DNA of 31,451 nt, from positions 1-31,451 of IMG/VR virus record IMGVR_UViG_3300037247_000040. One strand, written 5' to 3'. The notes under the pieces were generated by a model. The model was not told the DNA's origin. It ran no database searches and saw nothing but the letters and a program-made list of their open reading frames with translations. Positions within the stretch are counted from its first letter, which is position 1. Each line of letters opens with the position of its first letter. The stretch comes from a virus. Position numbers and translations under genes: made by a program. This document shows, piece after piece, positions 1 through 6,723 of the stretch.

Positions 1-1443
1 GAACCCTTTGAGAAGATTGCCGAGATGAATGGAGAGGACGCGTGTCGTACGTTCAACCTCCTTCGTCCACTCGCTGACCTTCTCAATGCAGACACCAAGC
101 TGAGTCGCATCTACCAATGGCTTCTCATGCCTGCTGTCAACGAGTTGATCGAGGTATCCTTGGCCGGAGTACCCGTCAACAAGGAGAGGCTCGCCGTCCT
201 CACTGAGTCATTCTCTCTTCAGGTGCTCGACCTGTTGGACGAACTGAGGTCGGCAACCCCTCCACCCCTAGAGTCTTACGGCGAAGAGTGGAAGGGACGC
301 AAGCGCAAGAGCGACCCCAAGCCACCGTTCAACCCCGCCTCGCCGGACCAGGTACGTCACATCCTCTTCGACGTGTGGGACCTGCCACCCCTGGAGTACA
401 CCAAAGACAAGGACGGGTTCGACACCGACCGCCCATCCACAAACGCTGACGTGCTGCTCCAGTTGGAGACCAGCTACGCCGAGAGCGGTGCGCAAGAGGA
501 CTGGCTCTCTTCGCTGCGCTCGTTCCGCAAGGCCAAGAAGGTGCTCGACTCGTACCTCCTGTCTTGGCCCGACCTTTTCGGTGACGACGGGAAGCTACAC
601 TCACGCTACAAGCCCCTCCACGTCGTCACCGGACGCCTCTCCAGTGAGTCACCCAACATGCAGAACGTACCCCGCACCAAGGACTTCCGCTCGCTGTTCG
701 GCGGCGACGCTGACCGCACCTGGGTCAAGGCTGACTACTCACAGATCGAGCTACGCATCGCTGCGTGGCAGGCCAACGAGCCGACGATGCTCCAGGCATA
801 CGCTGACGGACTGGACTTGCACCGCATGACAGCTATGATGGTTCTTGGAGACGATAGCGACGAGGCCCGACAAGTCGGCAAGACACTCAATTTTGGACTG
901 TTGTACGGGGCCGGAGCTGTGACTCTCCAACGAATTGCGCGAACGCAGTACGGTGTGTTCTTTGACAAGCGTCAAGCCACCGAGTATAGAGATGACTTCT
1001 TCAGGGCCTACCCTGCTCTAGAAGCGTGGCACCAGACCATGCGCCAGCAGATTGAATCCACAGGTCAGGTGCGCTCTCCCCTCGGACGCATCCGCTACCT
1101 ACCCAACGCCAAGATCCCCTGGGAGGTCGAGAGCATGCGAGGCAAGAAGATCCACGCCATCCTTGAGGGCACCAACCACCCCGTCCAGTCCTTCGCCAGC
1201 GACCTGCTACTCATGAGCCTGGTGAACGTGGCCGATCAGGTCCGGCACCTAGGCGGAGAGATTGTGGCCGAGGTTCACGACGAGATCGATTTCCTGGTAC
1301 CCCACGAAAATGTCACACAGCTCTGCCAGTATGTAAAGGTAGTGATGGAAGACGTGAGCTGGCTGCAAAGATTCGGGATTAATTTGGAGGTCCCGGTGGT
1401 TGCAGAGATTGAGACCGGACCCTATTGGGGAGAAGTATCGTGA
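1..1443 (+). CDS. polA: DNA polymerase I, family A (5' end outside window)
   Basis: Template-directed DNA synthesis, presumably copying the phage genome. The frame is open from base 1, so the gene starts before the window; the ATG at 25 lies inside the end of the 3'-5' exonuclease domain and is not the start. Counting from that ATG, the polymerase signatures are complete: the TGRLSS and QNVPRT stretch, motif A DYSQIELR with Asp237, the O-helix R282-K286-F290-Y294 pattern, and motif C VHDE with His418-Asp419. Phe at the E. coli 762 position is the wild-type bacterial state; in viral surveys Phe or Tyr there has been linked to virulent phages and Leu to temperate ones. The exo III-like segment reads MNGED, with Met where Tyr is usual four residues before the Asp. 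The stop codon overlaps the next small gene. Confidence 0.96.
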   Translation, partial: EPFEKIAEMNGEDACRTFNLLRPLADLLNADTKLSRIYQWLLMPAVNELIEVSLAGVPVNKERLAVLTESFSLQVLDLLDELRSATPPPLESYGEEWKGRKRKSDPKPPFNPASPDQVRHILFDVWDLPPLEYTKDKDGFDTDRPSTNADVLLQLETSYAESGAQEDWLSSLRSFRKAKKVLDSYLLSWPDLFGDDGKLHSRYKPLHVVTGRLSSESPNMQNVPRTKDFRSLFGGDADRTWVKADYSQIELRIAAWQANEPTMLQAYADGLDLHRMTAMMVLGDDSDEARQVGKTLNFGLLYGAGAVTLQRIARTQYGVFFDKRQATEYRDDFFRAYPALEAWHQTMRQQIESTGQVRSPLGRIRYLPNAKIPWEVESMRGKKIHAILEGTNHPVQSFASDLLLMSLVNVADQVRHLGGEIVAEVHDEIDFLVPHENVTQLCQYVKVVMEDVSWLQRFGINLEVPVVAEIETGPYWGEVS

Positions 1444-1562
1444 GTATCCCAACTGAATGCAGCAACCCCGACTGCCAGAGCAGACTACATTTTATCAGCG
1501 ACAAGAAGAACACCTGGCTAGAGAAATACTACGCCGACGAGCTATACGAGGAAGAAGAATGA
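1440..1562 (+). CDS. Cys-containing 40-aa microprotein
   Basis: This small gene fills the gap between polymerase and nuclease. It starts with GTG at 1440, overlapping the polymerase stop (GTGA), and ends with TGA at 1560-1562, overlapping the nuclease ATG (ATGA). A strong Shine-Dalgarno run, GGGGAGAAG at 1427-1435, sits at correct spacing. The product has C7 and C12 (CSNPDC) and His17 near the N-terminus, then a Trp/Tyr-rich segment and an acidic tail ending EEEE. Two Cys alone do not complete a zinc site, so a dimer or a Cys2His arrangement is possible. I do not recognise the family. The overlap at both ends plus the ribosome site are the main reasons to call it. Its position suggests a replication accessory role, which is inference. 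Confidence 0.72.
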   Translation: MSIPTECSNPDCQSRLHFISDKKNTWLEKYYADELYEEEE

Positions 1563-2584
1563 GCTACTCATTTTCAGATCTAAACACAGCGCAGCGATGC
1601 ATGAAGCTGTTCGACTACCGTGTGCTGCAACGCCTACAACGCAAGGCCCGCGCGACCACACTTCAGCAAGGCACCATGATGCACAAGCTCTTGATGCACG
1701 GCTACCTCAACCTCCAGGCCGGAAGGATCTGGTACGAGGGCGAGCCTGAGCTGATGGACGAGATGTACAACGAGGGCGAGGACATGCTCTTCGCTGACGA
1801 GTTCGTTGAGTATGAGGAACTGCTCCAACAGAGCGAGCTGCTGGTGATGGGCCACTTTGAGGACAACCCCTTCAAGGGGTGGGACATCCTCCACGTCGAG
1901 GAAGAGTTCAGCGTCACCATCGATGGCGAGACGATCACCTTCACCCCCGACCTGGTGGCTCGCGACCTGTTTGGCAAGGTGTGGATCATTGACCACAAGA
2001 GCACGAGTGGTGGCCCCGAGGGTGGCATCCCCTTTGCCACGCAGCAGAGCCTCATCTACTTCGCCGGAGTCAAGGCGTTCTACCCCGAGGCGGTTGGCTT
2101 CCTGTTCAACTACATCAGGAAGAAGATCCCCACTCAGCCGCGCCTGAACAAGACCAAGAACAAAGAGAGCGGGATGTACCACGTCAACGACCTGAACCGC
2201 ATCGACACGACCTACGAAATTTTGCAGAATTTTCTGAGCGATGAGGCGCCCGAGCTACTCAAGCATCCGGCGCACCACATCAGGCTCATGGATCTGCAAG
2301 AGATTGGCGACCGTTTCTACTGGCAGGACCGCATCCTCGCCAACGATCACGCCTTGGAGGTCATCATCGATGAGACTGCGATGGTCGTCAACCAAGTCAT
2401 CCACGCAGGCAACTTAGGAGCGTACCCGCGCAACCTGCAAGAGGACCGAGGCTACTTGTCGTGTAGCAAGTGTGCCTTCCAACCCCTATGTGCTGCCGAG
2501 TTGCTGGACATGGACACGACCCACATCCTTGAGGACTACGAAGAACGAGAAGAGAAGAACCCATACGAGAGCAAGGAGTCATGA
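1559..2584 (+). CDS. PD-(D/E)XK nuclease, Cas4/RecB-like with Fe-S cysteines
   Basis: Probable DNA exonuclease acting in replication or recombination. The ATG at 1559 is preferred over the upstream in-frame ATG at 1457, because GAGGAAG precedes it, it overlaps the previous stop, and the fold's usual opening (YSFSDLNTAQRC) begins there; this gives 341 aa. Nuclease signatures are TPD with Asp131 and IDHK with Asp145 and Lys147, followed by the QQSLIYFAG helix that carries the Q-x3-Y motif of RecB-type nucleases. Cys14 near the N-terminus and C302-x2-C305-x5-C311 at the C-terminus match the one-plus-three Cys pattern that holds a 4Fe-4S cluster in Cas4 and AddB. In phages such genes commonly sit next to a polymerase and Sak4, as here. 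Polarity and partner are not visible from sequence. Confidence 0.9.
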   Translation: MSYSFSDLNTAQRCMKLFDYRVLQRLQRKARATTLQQGTMMHKLLMHGYLNLQAGRIWYEGEPELMDEMYNEGEDMLFADEFVEYEELLQQSELLVMGHFEDNPFKGWDILHVEEEFSVTIDGETITFTPDLVARDLFGKVWIIDHKSTSGGPEGGIPFATQQSLIYFAGVKAFYPEAVGFLFNYIRKKIPTQPRLNKTKNKESGMYHVNDLNRIDTTYEILQNFLSDEAPELLKHPAHHIRLMDLQEIGDRFYWQDRILANDHALEVIIDETAMVVNQVIHAGNLGAYPRNLQEDRGYLSCSKCAFQPLCAAELLDMDTTHILEDYEEREEKNPYESKES

Positions 2585-2832
2585 TGTACTTCATCATCCC
2601 CATCGTCCTAGGGACTGTGTTACTGGTAGCCATTGGCTACACGTTCGCAACCCGCAACAGAGCCAGTACCATCGAGCGGCAGCTTACCAAAGCACAGATC
2701 GCAATGGTTGTACGGGACCTCCGCATGATGGAGTTCCGCGCCGCCTACAAGATGGCTAAGGAAGAGCTTGGCAGCGAGCCAACAGTCGATCAGATCTTCC
2801 TGACACGAGACACAATGAGGGGAGACAAGTAA
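2581..2832 (+). CDS. Small membrane-anchored protein, 83 aa
   Basis: The ATG at 2581 overlaps the nuclease stop (ATGA), with AAGGAG at 2573-2578. A second in-frame ATG at 2584 has better spacing and could be the real start. Residues 4-20 form one hydrophobic segment (IIPIVLGTVLLVAIGY), followed by positively charged RNRAS and a soluble, helical, mixed-charge tail of about 55 residues. This predicts an N-terminal membrane anchor with the tail in the cytoplasm. The stop overlaps the next ATG (TAATG). I do not recognise a family. Its place between nuclease and recombinase raises the idea that it tethers the replication complex to the membrane, but nothing in the sequence proves it. Confidence 0.78.
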   Translation: MMYFIIPIVLGTVLLVAIGYTFATRNRASTIERQLTKAQIAMVVRDLRMMEFRAAYKMAKEELGSEPTVDQIFLTRDTMRGDK

Positions 2833-3629
2833 TGGCAAGACTAGACACAGGCAAGGTGAAGACCCGAGCCGACGCCCCGAGCACGCAGCCCAAGAGCACG
2901 CTTGCAGAGCAGGCGATCCGAAAGCCTGGTGTGCCGACGAACCTCAAGGGTGTGCTGTTCGGGCCACCCAAGACAGGCAAGACCACGGCAGCATGTAGCG
3001 GGGGTCGCACCCTGCTCATCAACTTCGATCCCGAAGGCTACGCCACCGAGACACTCACAGGTCGTGAGGACATCGACATCATCGAGCCGAGCAACCTGCT
3101 GGAGGCCAACCAGGTCATCAAGCAGATCCTCGGCGGTGAAGCAGAAGCCTACGACTTTGTGGTTGTCGACAGCGTGACGTTCATGTTCCAGAAGTTCGAC
3201 GGCGGTGCTATCGCCAAGGACTTCGTGAGTGGCAAGGACATCAGGCGTGCCTACGGCATGGCCGGTGCCGCATGTCAGCAGGTCATCCATGATCTGTCCA
3301 TGCTGCCAGCCACAAATGTAATCTTCGTCGCTCACCTACAGAAGGAGTTTGATGACGACAGCGTGAGCCAGGACCAAGACCTCGGTGAGCATGAGGTAAG
3401 CCTCGCCGTGACCCCTATGGTGTGGAAGATCCTCGGCCCCTCGGTCGGGTTCATCGGACGCACCTTCAGAAAAACAGCAAAGGATCTCGATAGTGGGAAT
3501 ACCACAGACGGGTTCTATGTTTCCTTTAACGACGGAGCGCGCTCACCAGCGGGCAGCCGTTACAAGATGGAGGCGGAGTATCAGATCACTGACACTCTGC
3601 TGACAGACCTGGCAATCGAATTGCTTTAG
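2832..3629 (+). CDS. RecA-fold ATPase, Sak4-like recombinase
   Basis: A single-strand annealing/recombination ATPase of the Sak4 or AAA_24 type, expected to load on single-stranded DNA. Walker A is GPPKTGKT at residues 44-51. The strand after it ends in LLINFDPEG. Walker B is FVVVDS with Asp113, and the VIFVAHLQKE strand is the usual sensor position. An N-terminal tail of about 35 residues precedes the core. The start overlaps the upstream stop (TAATG). The adjacent nuclease and SSB-like genes are the usual company of Sak4 in phages, where the SSB stimulates annealing. A DnaB-type helicase is less likely, because the protein is short and lacks a primase or linker domain. Confidence 0.88.
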   Translation: MARLDTGKVKTRADAPSTQPKSTLAEQAIRKPGVPTNLKGVLFGPPKTGKTTAACSGGRTLLINFDPEGYATETLTGREDIDIIEPSNLLEANQVIKQILGGEAEAYDFVVVDSVTFMFQKFDGGAIAKDFVSGKDIRRAYGMAGAACQQVIHDLSMLPATNVIFVAHLQKEFDDDSVSQDQDLGEHEVSLAVTPMVWKILGPSVGFIGRTFRKTAKDLDSGNTTDGFYVSFNDGARSPAGSRYKMEAEYQITDTLLTDLAIELL

Positions 3630-3638
3630 GAGGTAACT

Positions 3639-4118
3639 ATGCCAGCAACAGTAATCACCCTCACACCCACAGCAGACGAGCTTCCCTCGTCCGGTGGCGG
3701 GCTGTACAACGAGATCGAAGTTCCCGGTGACTACGAAGTGCGCCTGGAAGCGGTCGAGGACTACGACAAGGGACCGGACCGCAAGGGCTGGATCTTCATC
3801 TACTCATGCGAGACACCTAGCGGTGGCTCCGTCGAGTTCAAGTCGTACCTGTCCTTTAACAAAGCAGCGCGATGGAAGATCATGGACACCTTCGACGCGC
3901 ACGGTAGCTCCAGCGAAGACGGTGTACAGCGAGAGCTGGACCCCAACGCCTTGATCGGCAGTTCGGTCGGCGCGTTCATCGACTACCCTAGAGACAAGTC
4001 CACAGGTGAGCCGACGAGCCAGTATCGTGGGATCGAAAAGATCTTCACGCTCGCTGACGCTCCAGCCGGAACGCCTGAGCCTGTTGATCTGGAAGCGGAG
4101 GCGCCTGACACCATTTAA
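3639..4118 (+). CDS. SSB-like / DUF669-type single-strand DNA-binding protein
   Basis: 159 aa with a near-perfect ribosome site (TAGGAGGT at 3627-3634) nine bases after the recombinase stop, suggesting high expression. The core is beta-rich: a GDYEVRLEAVEDY opening strand, GWIFIYSCETPSGG, then FKSYLSFNKAARWKIMDTFDAHG, and a late IGSSVGAFIDY strand. This arrangement, with a Trp-containing helix before a 'DA-G' turn, resembles phage DUF669/SSB-like proteins found beside Sak4. The C-terminal 20 residues are Pro-rich and acidic, like the protein-interaction tail of SSBs. Binding to single-stranded DNA is inferred from family resemblance and neighbours. It is the last gene of the rightward unit. 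Confidence 0.75.
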   Translation: MPATVITLTPTADELPSSGGGLYNEIEVPGDYEVRLEAVEDYDKGPDRKGWIFIYSCETPSGGSVEFKSYLSFNKAARWKIMDTFDAHGSSSEDGVQRELDPNALIGSSVGAFIDYPRDKSTGEPTSQYRGIEKIFTLADAPAGTPEPVDLEAEAPDTI

Positions 4119-4143
4119 GGGCTTCCCCCGATCAATTCATGAG

Positions 4144-4168
4144 ATCCCTACCTCCATCGGGTAGGGAT
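4144..4168 (+). terminator. Hairpin terminator of the rightward replication unit
   Basis: A perfect 9-bp stem (ATCCCTACC at 4144-4152 with GGTAGGGAT at 4160-4168) with a 7-base loop lies 26 bases after the SSB-like stop codon. Only two further T residues follow, so the U-tract is weak; the stem itself is strong. Confidence 0.7.
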
Positions 4169-4268
4169 TTCGTGCGTCTAGGGGGTCCAGTGGCCCAGAG
4201 GTATCTAAAACGCCGTAGGGACGATCCTCGCATAACGGGTGTTGCATAACCCCTGGTCAGGGGCACGT
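4169..4268. other. Non-coding spacer between converging units, with short repeats
   Basis: No gene is supported here. The stretch holds a direct repeat GCATAAC (4230-4236 and 4244-4250) and an inverted repeat CCCCTGGTCAGGGG at 4250-4263, a stem of five or six pairs with almost no loop. These may reinforce termination where the two transcription units meet. A tRNA was considered and not supported. Confidence 0.5.
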
Positions 4269-4314
4269 AAAAAGCCCCCCGTTTTCATCCGGGAGGCTCT
4301 TTGGTAGGGGGCTT
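4269..4314 (-). terminator. Rho-independent terminator of the leftward late operon
   Basis: Read on the minus strand, the stem AGCCTCCCG / CGGGGGGCT (4290-4298 with 4273-4281, one mismatch) is followed by TTTTT, a classic intrinsic terminator just after the last leftward stop codon (4319). An alternative perfect 8-bp pairing exists between AAGCCCCC (4272-4279) and GGGGGCTT (4307-4314). Plus-strand transcripts would see CTTT after the stem, so it may work weakly both ways. Confidence 0.85.
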
Positions 4315-4318
4315 CTAT

Positions 4319-5272
4319 TTATCGTGGATCGTTGTCGAATTCCAGCCCGTAGAATGCAATCTCAGCAGCATCGTTGGCATGACCAGCGGTAACGTTGAGC
4401 ACAATCTTGTCGGTCGGAACCAACAGCACTCCATTGGTCGGGTAGTCGAGCGTACCGAGTTTGTCGGACGCGTCCGCGGCTGCGGGTGATGTACCACCGA
4501 GAACACCGGAACCATCAAGCACGTTGCTTGCATGGGTAAGGGTGCCTTCGATGAAGACAATAGCATCTCCAGCTAGTCCGGGTGTCCGGGCTGTGAATAC
4601 CATGTCGTCACCATCGAACGCAACTGCGTTCACGAGCGGGTGCTTCCCGTCCACGAACATTGCTTCGATGTTGGTCTTGGTACCTGCTTCGTCAGCACCC
4701 ATGTTGATGCTGTTCGCGACAGTAGGCTCGTCGGTTCCAGCAACAAATGTGTACTCAGTAGCACCAATGGTGAACGTGTCACCAGCGGTAAGCGGCTCCG
4801 CAATGGTCAGGGTACCTACAGAAGCGACATCGAGGTTACCCCCAACGTTGCCGTCAGTACCGAACAACCAATGGTCGTTCCCAACCGCATCAGCGACTCG
4901 TGTCGCCAAGGTGATTGTGTCCAATGCCGTGTCATCAGTTTGCTCGATAGTGATGATGGGAATCCTCGACGCAGCATCGTTAGACGCTGTGTAGTTCAGG
5001 AACCCACCAATCAAACGCCAGTACTTCCCAGTCGGGACAGAGATTTCAATCTCCACCGACAGGTCAGCACTTACGGAGTTCAACATGATCGGCCTTCCGA
5101 TCTCAACCACAGAAGGGTACTGTGCAAGCGCAGACGAAATGTCCTCGCTTCCACCAGCCCCAACCGACCAGCCGTGCGTACCCAGCTTGCTCGCGAACTC
5201 AAGGACAACCTGTCCCTGAAGTGTCGAGCGAACTGATACGTTCTTCCGGTCATAGAGTTTTGTGTTTGGCAT
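4319..5272 (-). CDS. Virion-type protein with phage 'TIG..YTF' beta domain
   Basis: 317 aa, last gene of the leftward operon, with an excellent ribosome site (AGGAGGT before the ATG). The N-terminal half has repeated beta strands and no catalytic motif. Residues about 150-250 contain a recognisable phage module: GTLTIAEPLTAGDTFTIG, then YTFVAG, a helix with TKTNIEAMF, and MVFTARTPGLAGDAIVF followed by a Gly/Ala-rich stretch. That module recurs in decoration, sheath-like and other surface proteins of phages. It is therefore probably a structural protein such as a decoration, head-fibre or receptor-contact component. Its place after the lysis genes and just before the terminator, with its own strong ribosome site, suggests a high-copy product. 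The exact role is unknown. Confidence 0.75.
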   Translation of the reverse strand: MPNTKLYDRKNVSVRSTLQGQVVLEFASKLGTHGWSVGAGGSEDISSALAQYPSVVEIGRPIMLNSVSADLSVEIEISVPTGKYWRLIGGFLNYTASNDAASRIPIITIEQTDDTALDTITLATRVADAVGNDHWLFGTDGNVGGNLDVASVGTLTIAEPLTAGDTFTIGATEYTFVAGTDEPTVANSINMGADEAGTKTNIEAMFVDGKHPLVNAVAFDGDDMVFTARTPGLAGDAIVFIEGTLTHASNVLDGSGVLGGTSPAAADASDKLGTLDYPTNGVLLVPTDKIVLNVTAGHANDAAEIAFYGLEFDNDPR

Positions 5273-5314
5273 GTGTTACCTCCTTTCTAAAGAGATGGGC
5301 ACATACTAGCAGGC

Positions 5315-6085
5315 TTAGAGTGTGTCGCCACGCTTCAGGAAGCGTAGTGGGGAGAACGCGCGCCACTTGCGGTACCAAGGAATCAGGTAGCGCACGAAAC
5401 TCACGTTGGAGTTCACGCCTTCCAGCTCCTTGAGGAACGCACGAAGTTCAAGCTGCTCCTTGTCTGTCAGAATTGCCATGTCGTCACCCCCTTCAAGGGC
5501 CACGTTCTTGCGGAACGCTTTGAGGTCCATCGTGTCGATGTCACGCTTGCGGGCTGTCCAGCCTCGGTGATCGATGATGTGGTTGGGGTCCAGGTCGAAA
5601 TGCTTGAGTAGCACAGCCACAGTCTTGACCATCGCCTCGTACTGAGTGGCGTTGATGTCGCCCTCATCGGGGTGGTAGTTGATCGAGACCGAGAAGAGGT
5701 AGCCGTTGCCGGTGATGTTGTTCACGGTGGGATGGCGAGGCACACGGCCAGCGCGCAGGTCAGCCAGCACGTTGCTGTCGCCGGAGCCAGCGTGGTAGAC
5801 GTAGCCCTGACTCATGAGGTCCACGGTACCGTCGCGACGGATGATGATGTGATAGAGCGCAGCGCCATAGCGGTTGCCCTCTAGGTAGTAGCTGACTGAA
5901 GGCTCGCCCTTGATGGCGTCCCAGTGGAGGACGATGCCGTTGGTGGCGTAGCGGGTGCGGCCCTTGTTGGTCTGAGTCTCCCAGCCGGAGTCGGGCCGGA
6001 CGTTGACTACAGGAGCGAGCTTGTCGTAGAGGCTCAAGAGAGGAACGCAGAGAAGGCAGCGAGTGAGGCTAAGCCTCCAGCCCAC
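5315..6085 (-). CDS. Endolysin: N-acetylmuramoyl-L-alanine amidase (Amidase_2/PGRP fold)
   Basis: Cuts the bond between muramic acid and L-alanine in peptidoglycan to release progeny. Using the GTG at 6085, zinc ligands are expected at His54 (IVLHWD), His173 (IIDHRGW) and Asp182, with Lys180 as the catalytic Lys equivalent (ARKRDID). The strand YHIIIRRDGTV (78-88) closely matches T7 lysozyme's YHFIIKRDGTV. The last 55 residues after the catalytic domain are basic and Trp/Arg-rich and may bind wall or membrane. Start choice: GTG at 6085 has GAGGT upstream but overlaps the preceding gene by 52 bases. A TTG at 6037, overlapping that gene's stop (TTGA), would remove 16 residues but lacks a ribosome site. 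There is no clear signal peptide, so export should need a holin. Confidence 0.92.
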   Translation of the reverse strand: MGWRLSLTRCLLCVPLLSLYDKLAPVVNVRPDSGWETQTNKGRTRYATNGIVLHWDAIKGEPSVSYYLEGNRYGAALYHIIIRRDGTVDLMSQGYVYHAGSGDSNVLADLRAGRVPRHPTVNNITGNGYLFSVSINYHPDEGDINATQYEAMVKTVAVLLKHFDLDPNHIIDHRGWTARKRDIDTMDLKAFRKNVALEGGDDMAILTDKEQLELRAFLKELEGVNSNVSFVRYLIPWYRKWRAFSPLRFLKRGDTL

Positions 6086-6231
6086 CGGACGACCTCGCCG
6101 CGAGTAGGACGCGACAGAATCTCACGAGTGATGCGACGCTCAATGTCGTTGGAGTCCTTGATGTGATCCTTCAGATCAGCACGGATCTCCATCACCATCT
6201 CGTGGGTAGAGAGTCCGTTATGGGCGCTCAT
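6034..6231 (-). CDS. Small tail-anchored membrane protein, lysis cassette
   Basis: 65 aa from the ATG at 6231, preceded by AAGGA; an ORF opening further upstream at 6273 overlaps the previous gene more and lacks this site. The first 45 residues are charged and helical (EIRADLKDHIKDSNDIERRITREIL), the last 20 are a hydrophobic segment (WAGGLASLAAFSAFLS). A charged helix followed by a single C-terminal membrane segment recalls XhlA-type lysis accessory proteins. It lies between another membrane protein and the amidase, so holin or holin partner is the best guess. No motif proves it. Confidence 0.7.
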   Translation of the reverse strand: MSAHNGLSTHEMVMEIRADLKDHIKDSNDIERRITREILSRPTRGEVVRWAGGLASLAAFSAFLS

Positions 6232-6415
6232 CCTGATCCTTAGACTTCGGACGTGAGCCGAAGTAAAAAGCATTGACGGTGAGCGCAGCGGGGTACAGGT
6301 ACTCCGAAGGTAGCGAGGGAACGAAGGCCGCGGTGATCGCAGCGCACGTCAGTCCAAGAGCCAAAATTGCGCGAACGCTACCCTGGGGCAGCGCGAGGGG
6401 TGTATCAAACTTCAT
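6218..6415 (-). CDS. Small membrane protein, holin candidate
   Basis: 65 aa with a hydrophobic segment at about residues 12-33 (SVRAILALGLTCAAITAAF) and a second, weaker one at about 39-53 (LYPAALTVNAFYFG), ending in a charged tail. The 'vRAiLal' opening of the first membrane segment recurs in small phage membrane proteins annotated as holins. The stop overlaps the next gene by 14 bases, and the amidase follows shortly. No obvious ribosome site precedes the ATG. Pore formation is inferred from size, topology and place. Confidence 0.68.
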   Translation of the reverse strand: MKFDTPLALPQGSVRAILALGLTCAAITAAFVPSLPSEYLYPAALTVNAFYFGSRPKSKDQDERP

Positions 6416-6453
6416 GCGTTCAGACTAACACATCACCCTAGTCCAGGCAACTG

Positions 6454-6723
6454 CTACTCGGGACTAACCATCTTACCTACGGGGCTGTGTAGGACATCGC
6501 TGCGCAGCACACGCCACCGCTCCTGATCGAAGTCAAGGAAGAAGTAGAAGTACTTCTTGGTCGCATGCACGATGACGTACTCGCCACCGAAATGACTGAC
6601 CATGCCTTTCCTGCCAGCTCCGGGAGACTCCACGCACTCAGCGCTGAAGCCATTCCAGCCTACTAGGAGGTTGCGTGCCCTGGCCTCTTCGTCTGATTCA
6701 CTCGGTCCATCCTTAAACGGCAT
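6454..6723 (-). CDS. Hypothetical 89-aa beta-rich protein
   Basis: Starts at ATG 6723, 11 bases inside the end of the fibre gene, with AAAGG seven bases upstream. The N-terminus is charged (KDGPSESDEEARAR). The rest looks like a small beta barrel: GMVSHFGGEYVIVHA, KKYFYFFLDF, ERWRVLRSDVL. No catalytic residues or family are recognised. Position between tail fibre and lysis genes would suit a fibre chaperone or a small virion component; either is a guess. Confidence 0.7.
   Translation of the reverse strand: MPFKDGPSESDEEARARNLLVGWNGFSAECVESPGAGRKGMVSHFGGEYVIVHATKKYFYFFLDFDQERWRVLRSDVLHSPVGKMVSPE

Noticed and set aside
1457-1558. Upstream start for the Cas4-like nuclease
   Set aside because: The extra 34 residues are Arg/Glu-rich and overlap the 40-aa gene in another frame; the ATG at 1559 has ribosome site and coupling.
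4180-4254. A 75-base stretch with near-complementary ends (AGGGGGT / AACCCCT) and a D-arm-like TGGCCCAGAGGTAT, suggesting a tRNA
   Set aside because: No paired D or anticodon stem, no GTTCRA T-loop and no U8; the length match appears to be chance.
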